From IMG/VR virus record IMGVR_UViG_3300042384_000091, positions 1 through 24,645 of that record: a stretch of DNA of 24,645 nucleotides, one strand, 5' to 3'. The notes beneath the pieces are model-generated. The model ran no database searches, was not told the DNA's origin, and saw nothing but the letters and a program-made list of their open reading frames with translations. The translations under genes and the position numbers were made by a program. Positions within the stretch are counted from its first letter, which is position 1, and each line of letters opens with the position of its first letter. Origin of the DNA: a virus. Below, piece by piece: positions 21,527-24,645 of this stretch.

Positions 21527-21661
21527 TTATTGTTTGTTTTTACCAATTTCGATTTGTAAAATAAGAAATGCAATTCTGATTACCTTGTCTTCAAAGTCGA
21601 TTGCTACCATTGGAGTAAAGCATATTACCCCCCATTGTTTAAACGTGTTGTACACTCTCAT
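21527..21661 (-). CDS. Short protein of unknown function
   Basis: A 44-aa gene below usual size cut-offs. The protein starts MRVYNTFKQWGVICFTPMVA and continues with IDFEDKVIRIAFLILQIEIG, a moderately hydrophobic helix. The start overlaps the stop of the MazG-like gene (ATGA, 21658-21661), as with the other genes in this operon, and its stop lies 10 nt before the tRNA-like sequence. No family is recognised. The tight coupling is the main support for its reality. Confidence 0.55.
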   Translation of the reverse strand: MRVYNTFKQWGVICFTPMVAIDFEDKVIRIAFLILQIEIGKNKQ

Positions 21662-21858
21662 AATTGTTTGTTTTTGATTTGCTCTTTAAGTCGTTCTAAA
21701 TATAGGCATAAGTCCATTGCCTCTTCCTGTGCGTGTTGCAACCAATCCAAGGTCTCTAAATCGGTTCTTTCTAAGTTCGTTCCGTATTTCTCTAGCCCCT
21801 TCTCGCTGCGGTCTGCTATTTGGTTTAGTACTTGGATAACTATTCTATCTACTTTCAT
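21658..21858 (-). CDS. MazG-like small protein (nucleotide pyrophosphohydrolase type)
   Basis: A 66-aa protein with the signature KGLEKYGTNLERTDLETLDW (residues 20-39), then LQHAQEEAMDLCLYLERL (40-57). The EExxD motif (Glu45, Glu46, Asp49) in the second helix is the metal-binding core of MazG-like/all-alpha NTP pyrophosphohydrolases, and the KYGTxLxRxD part is typical of small phage members related to dATP/dGTP diphosphohydrolases. It could change the nucleotide pool during replication. It is very short, so it may have the binding core only and no activity. It overlaps both neighbours by 4 nt. Confidence 0.68.
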   Translation of the reverse strand: MKVDRIVIQVLNQIADRSEKGLEKYGTNLERTDLETLDWLQHAQEEAMDLCLYLERLKEQIKNKQL

Positions 21859-22526
21859 AATTTATTGATTAAGTCGTTGTAGTATTCCCTTGCGTGTAAC
21901 AGCTTTTCTTTTACCTTGTCAATGTCTTCGTCAGTTAACTCTATTAAGTACGCTCTGACACGCTTATTTTCGTTTATATGGGCAAATTCGTGTTTCGCTC
22001 GGACTTCGTTCTCGGTTTCTTCCGTTACGTCAATCTCAAATTTCTTCCATGACGTTCTGCGTATCTCGTCTTGCACGATGTCTTCGGGTGTGTCGACTAA
22101 GCAATACACTACCCGGGCTTTCGTTCGTCCAGTGAGCCAACAATACCCGACCAATTGCCAAAAATAATCCTTATTAGGAAGTTCATCTTCGAACCACGGG
22201 AAGGTAGTACCGTCCCATGAACATTTAATGTCGATTATTTCGTCTTCTAAGATGAGGTCGGGCGTTCCTTTGATAAATTCATTCTCAAAGTATTCCGTGT
22301 TTTTGAGCGCAAAAGGCAAACTCAAAACTTTACTAGCCATTTCGATAGCTGTGTCCTCTTGGATATTACCCTTGTCCGTGTAACGTGACGAGAACTCCTT
22401 ACGAATCCCGAACTTTTCCTCAATGGCAAGTTCTTTTAAATACGTCTTTGCGGTTTGAGAAAGAACCTCCCCCTTTGATTTGGGGGAAGTCATAATCTTA
22501 CCTAACGAGCTGCAGCGAATTTTCAT
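21855..22526 (-). CDS. YqaJ-like viral recombinase/exonuclease
   Basis: A 223-aa PD-(D/E)XK nuclease, the 5'-3' exonuclease partner of a single-strand annealing protein. The core is KGTPDLI (residues 86-92, Asp90) followed by DIK (Asp99 and Lys101), with an upstream Glu57/Glu62 region (GNIQEDTAIEM) as expected in the lambda exonuclease/YqaJ group. The downstream QLVGYCWLTGR (about 123-133) gives the conserved Gln-Tyr pair on the last core helix. It overlaps the ERF gene by 4 nt, which forms a two-gene recombination pair like Red alpha/beta or RecE/RecT. Confidence 0.86.
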   Translation of the reverse strand: MKIRCSSLGKIMTSPKSKGEVLSQTAKTYLKELAIEEKFGIRKEFSSRYTDKGNIQEDTAIEMASKVLSLPFALKNTEYFENEFIKGTPDLILEDEIIDIKCSWDGTTFPWFEDELPNKDYFWQLVGYCWLTGRTKARVVYCLVDTPEDIVQDEIRRTSWKKFEIDVTEETENEVRAKHEFAHINENKRVRAYLIELTDEDIDKVKEKLLHAREYYNDLINKL

Positions 22527-23074
22527 AGTAGTAATAGTGATTTGGTTTGTAAGTCAGTTAATTGAAACCCGCTTAGTGCTTTCTTAAATGCTTCGGGTGT
22601 TAACTTGCCTTCCTCGATTTGGCTTAGTCCGTTCTCGAATCTTACTTGGTCAATGCTTGGTTTCGTGTTTTTAACGGTTGCACTTGCACTATTAGCGTCG
22701 TCGTCTTCCGCTTGTAAACTCAAAAGTGACTGCAAGGTATAACGTCGGTAGTAAGTCACCGCAGAACCTATTTTTTGAGGGTCTTGTATTTCGGGAAGGC
22801 GCATAGTAGAGCACACTTGGTCTCCGTTCTCAATGTCAATTATCAATGTACTTACAAACCCTTCCGAAATTGGTTGTATAAGTAAAAGACCGTGTTCTAG
22901 TAGCACTGGCTCGACTGTCTCAATCAATCCGTTAATGTCGGCGTACTTGTTTTTAAAATGTGGGTTAGTCGAGTTCTTAACTACCTTCCCAATCTTTTGC
23001 TTTGCAGCGTGTAGTTTCGGATAAAGTCCCGTGACCTTAACCAGTTCTTCAACTTTTACTTCTTCTTTTTTCAT
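22523..23074 (-). CDS. erf: ERF-family single-strand annealing protein
   Basis: A 183-aa recombinase that anneals complementary single strands. The family signature is complete: NPHFKNKYADI (residues 37-47), GLLLIQP (62-68), then PQKIGSAVTYYRRYTL (99-114) and an acidic AEDDDA (121-126). After residue 130 comes a linker and a short helical C-terminus. It works with the YqaJ exonuclease encoded next (4-nt overlap). A host-type promoter 24-31 nt upstream makes it the first gene of a recombination/nucleotide operon. Confidence 0.92.
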   Translation of the reverse strand: MKKEEVKVEELVKVTGLYPKLHAAKQKIGKVVKNSTNPHFKNKYADINGLIETVEPVLLEHGLLLIQPISEGFVSTLIIDIENGDQVCSTMRLPEIQDPQKIGSAVTYYRRYTLQSLLSLQAEDDDANSASATVKNTKPSIDQVRFENGLSQIEEGKLTPEAFKKALSGFQLTDLQTKSLLLL

Positions 23075-23097
23075 GTTGTTTTTCTTATTGGTTTATG

Positions 23098-23105
23098 CAA
23101 ATATA
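23098..23105 (-). promoter_or_regulatory. Host-type promoter for the ERF/YqaJ operon
   Basis: The minus strand reads TATATTTG, an exact TAnnTTTG box, with a TTG 16 bases upstream. It lies in the 56-nt gap between the PD-(D/E)XK-like gene and erf, giving a short leader before the ERF ATG. Confidence 0.7.
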
Positions 23106-23130
23106 CGTTTTATTTTTAATACAATACACA

Positions 23131-23490
23131 CTAAGGTAAATTTTTATTTATGAGGTCGTTTAATGGTAGCAAAATTCCTTTACTCGTATTCATGTCACCG
23201 CCTAAAATGTCTCGTTTCGTGTTTAGGTATTCTCTGCAAAGTGTTTTTAATGCTTCGGTTTTGATAAATACACAATGGTCATCACTTAACCAATAGCACC
23301 AAAAATCCGCTTCGGTGGATGCAATTCCGCTAGGCTTATTTCGTGACTCGTATTCGATAAATATATTACCCGTTTCCAAACATCGAAAGTCCCGTTTAAT
23401 TTCTATTTTACTACCTAGTAATTTTGCGAATGCTTGTTCGTAAACTTGACCCACTTGTAAGTCGTAGCGGAAGTCGTTATTAAATTCCAT
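23131..23490 (-). CDS. PD-(D/E)XK-like phage nuclease/resolvase-type protein
   Basis: A 119-aa protein. IEIKRDFRCLETGNIFIEYE (residues 29-48) has an E-x-K followed by Asp and a second strand ending in IEYE, as in a family of small phage nucleases of the Holliday-junction resolvase-like type. KPSGIASTEADFWCYWL (about 52-68) is the expected following helix segment, and ILGGDMNTSKGILLPL (95-110) a conserved C-terminal loop. The catalytic assignment is from pattern only. It overlaps ninG by 11 nt, which fits a role in recombination intermediates. Confidence 0.68.
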   Translation of the reverse strand: MEFNNDFRYDLQVGQVYEQAFAKLLGSKIEIKRDFRCLETGNIFIEYESRNKPSGIASTEADFWCYWLSDDHCVFIKTEALKTLCREYLNTKRDILGGDMNTSKGILLPLNDLINKNLP

Positions 23491-23998
23491 CTTTAATTTT
23501 CTTTTTGTAGGTAGATATTAATTCTTTCAGTTCTTCCTTGTCCCATTTACGGGTTTGGTGGGCTATTGACTCAAGTTCTTCGTACTTAGTAACCCCGATT
23601 TTGCTTAGTAAACCATCTCGGTATATTAATAGATTTCCGTGTTTATGTTGGTTGCAGCTCACACATTGAGCGTGGACGTTGTCAGGGTCAAAGCGCACCG
23701 AAGAGTGACCCCCTGCGCTCCAAAAATGCCCAGCGTCGTATTTGCTTCCGAGCGTGTTACCGCATGAAATGCAACCTTGGTCTTTGTCTCGTAGCCTTAC
23801 CCATTTGTTGAATACTTGTTGCGCCATTTTAAGATAGTCCGAGACGGTTAACAAATCTTCCTTTTGCTTTTTCAACTTGTCCTTTTTCATTTTGGCTAGG
23901 TTCTTCAACGCTTGTTCCGTCTTTTTGCAGACGTAGCACAATTTATCCAACGTCGAAAATGGTGTAAAGATTTCACCGCATTTTTTACATGACTTCAT
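23480..23998 (-). CDS. ninG: NinG/Rap-type recombination nuclease
   Basis: A 172-aa protein matching lambda NinG (Rap), a structure-specific endonuclease that acts on recombination intermediates. The N-terminus has a zinc-binding-like pair (CKKCGEIF and CYVCKK, within residues 4-25), then a basic helix (KKDKLKKQKEDLL). The signature follows: FNKWVRLRDKDQGCISCGN (about 63-81), YDAGHFWSAGGHSSVRFDPD (87-106), NVHAQCVSCNQHKHGN (107-122). This is an HNH-type arrangement with Cys pairs and His. The length is near that of lambda NinG. It overlaps both neighbours (4 nt and 11 nt). Confidence 0.88.
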   Translation of the reverse strand: MKSCKKCGEIFTPFSTLDKLCYVCKKTEQALKNLAKMKKDKLKKQKEDLLTVSDYLKMAQQVFNKWVRLRDKDQGCISCGNTLGSKYDAGHFWSAGGHSSVRFDPDNVHAQCVSCNQHKHGNLLIYRDGLLSKIGVTKYEELESIAHQTRKWDKEELKELISTYKKKIKDGI

Positions 23999-24267
23999 AT
24001 AAATTTCTTTAGTTCCGTGTTTTCATTCCGCAGCCTTAAGTTTTCCTCAAACACCGAATAGTATTTCTTAACGACTTGCTTATGGTCTTCGCAAACTCGG
24101 TAAAATGTGAGCATGGCTTCTTTTAGTTCTATTTGTCGTGTTTCCATCGGCTTAATTAAATCTACCCGGTGAGCGTGTTTTGTCTTTAGGTCGTCAATGC
24201 TCATCGTCAACGCTTGGTCAAGGGTGCGAAGGTTTATTTGTGCGGTTAAAATGTCAAGTTCTTTCAT
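23995..24267 (-). CDS. Coiled-coil protein of unknown function
   Basis: A 90-aa, almost fully helical protein rich in Leu, Glu and Lys, with heptad-like spacing in its second half (YYSVFEENLRLRNENTELKK, about residues 69-88), so a coiled coil is likely. No DNA-binding or catalytic motif is recognised. It lies between the helicase-type ATPase (1-nt gap) and ninG (4-nt overlap), so it belongs to the replication/recombination operon and may be an accessory factor; this is from context only. Confidence 0.65.
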   Translation of the reverse strand: MKELDILTAQINLRTLDQALTMSIDDLKTKHAHRVDLIKPMETRQIELKEAMLTFYRVCEDHKQVVKKYYSVFEENLRLRNENTELKKFI

Positions 24268-24268
24268 G

Positions 24269-24645
24269 TTAAAAAGGTAGGTCGTTAGTATAATCTATTT
24301 TTGGTTCTTGTTTTTGTCGCTTAATTGGGTCAACTCCATTGAATAAAAAACCAAGTCCGTGGTTGTAATAAAATTGTAGGGGTTTGTTGCTCATCGTTTG
24401 CGCTCCCCCCGTGTCTTTGTCCTTAATTTTGTCAATGTCAATAAGCGTGAAGAACTGCATTGATTCTAATTTAGTAAGTCGATGAACGTTTACCCAGTCG
24501 TCGCACATATTTGCGAATAATTTACCACCTTCCGCCATTGATTTGTTCGGAACCATTGGCTGCCCTTCCCATTCGTGACCTATTGGGTACTCCATGCTTT
24601 TACGTCCTGATGCAGTTACGGGGTGCATTGATAAATAAGCCGTCT
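24269..24645 (-). CDS. RecA-fold replicative ATPase/helicase, C-terminal fragment
   Basis: The gene runs off the right edge. The ATG at 24628 is internal: the frame is open up to the edge (…TAYLSMHPVTASGR). The visible 124 or so residues include a HPVTASGR strand, the segment MAEGGKLFANMCDDWVNVHR (EGG, then DDW...VHR) and IDIDKIKDKDTGG, then LQFYYNHGLGFLF. This is the C-terminal pattern of DnaB/Twinkle-like or RecA-type ATPases of Bacteroidota phages, where HR and K-x-K-x-x-x-T-G-G segments line the nucleotide and DNA sites. The Walker A part must lie outside the window. The likely role is unwinding DNA at the phage fork. Family assignment is moderately sure. Confidence 0.68.
   Translation of the reverse strand, partial: TAYLSMHPVTASGRKSMEYPIGHEWEGQPMVPNKSMAEGGKLFANMCDDWVNVHRLTKLESMQFFTLIDIDKIKDKDTGGAQTMSNKPLQFYYNHGLGFLFNGVDPIKRQKQEPKIDYTNDLPF

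Noticed and set aside
1-24645. Prophage or integration functions, CRISPR array, insertion sequence
   Set aside because: No integrase, attachment repeat, regularly spaced repeat array or transposase was found on either strand.

Overview
The window is part of a tailed double-stranded DNA phage genome (siphovirus type) that infects a member of the Bacteroidota, most likely a Flavobacterium-like host. Three things point there: AT-rich DNA; intergenic matches to the Bacteroidota -7 box TAnnTTTG; and proteins of families typical of phages of this phylum (DUF6712-like connector, XkdF-like protease, GH108 endolysin). No integrase, excisionase or clear CI-like repressor is visible, so nothing here shows lysogeny. 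Both ends of the window cut through genes.

Almost every gene is on the minus strand, so the transcription order is right to left. From 24645 to about 21.2 kb lies a replication and recombination block: the C-terminus of a RecA-fold replicative ATPase/helicase, a coiled-coil protein, NinG, a PD-(D/E)XK-like protein, an ERF annealing protein, a YqaJ exonuclease and a MazG-like protein. It is followed by a 44-codon gene, a strange 89-nt tRNA-like sequence and small proteins including an HTH protein. A second small unit (20859-20387) ends in a strong terminator. From 20353 a host-type promoter starts a middle unit: a membrane protein, a Cys-rich protein, a sigma-70-like protein, small proteins (including a previously missed 56-aa membrane protein), then the small and large terminase subunits.

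From 17.3 kb down to 0.1 kb lie the virion and lysis genes in an unusual order. They run: two large tail proteins, a gp10-like protein, an island of two plus-strand tail-chaperone-like paralogues, protease/scaffold, major capsid, probable tail tube, portal, connector, tape measure, tail completion-like protein, fibre, holin, unimolecular spanin and endolysin. The start of a 3'-5' exonuclease gene runs off the left edge.

The most interesting signal is a 30-bp element, AACCAAAAG-N10-TACTTATTAAG, with nearly fixed spacing. It sits in four of the five real intergenic gaps of the virion block, 2-5 nt upstream of the start codon; a degenerate fifth copy is in the remaining gap. It differs from the host promoter found in the other regions. 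With the sigma-like protein encoded just before the terminase genes, it suggests a phage-specific late promoter system, possibly making almost leaderless mRNAs. This is inference from sequence and needs experimental testing.
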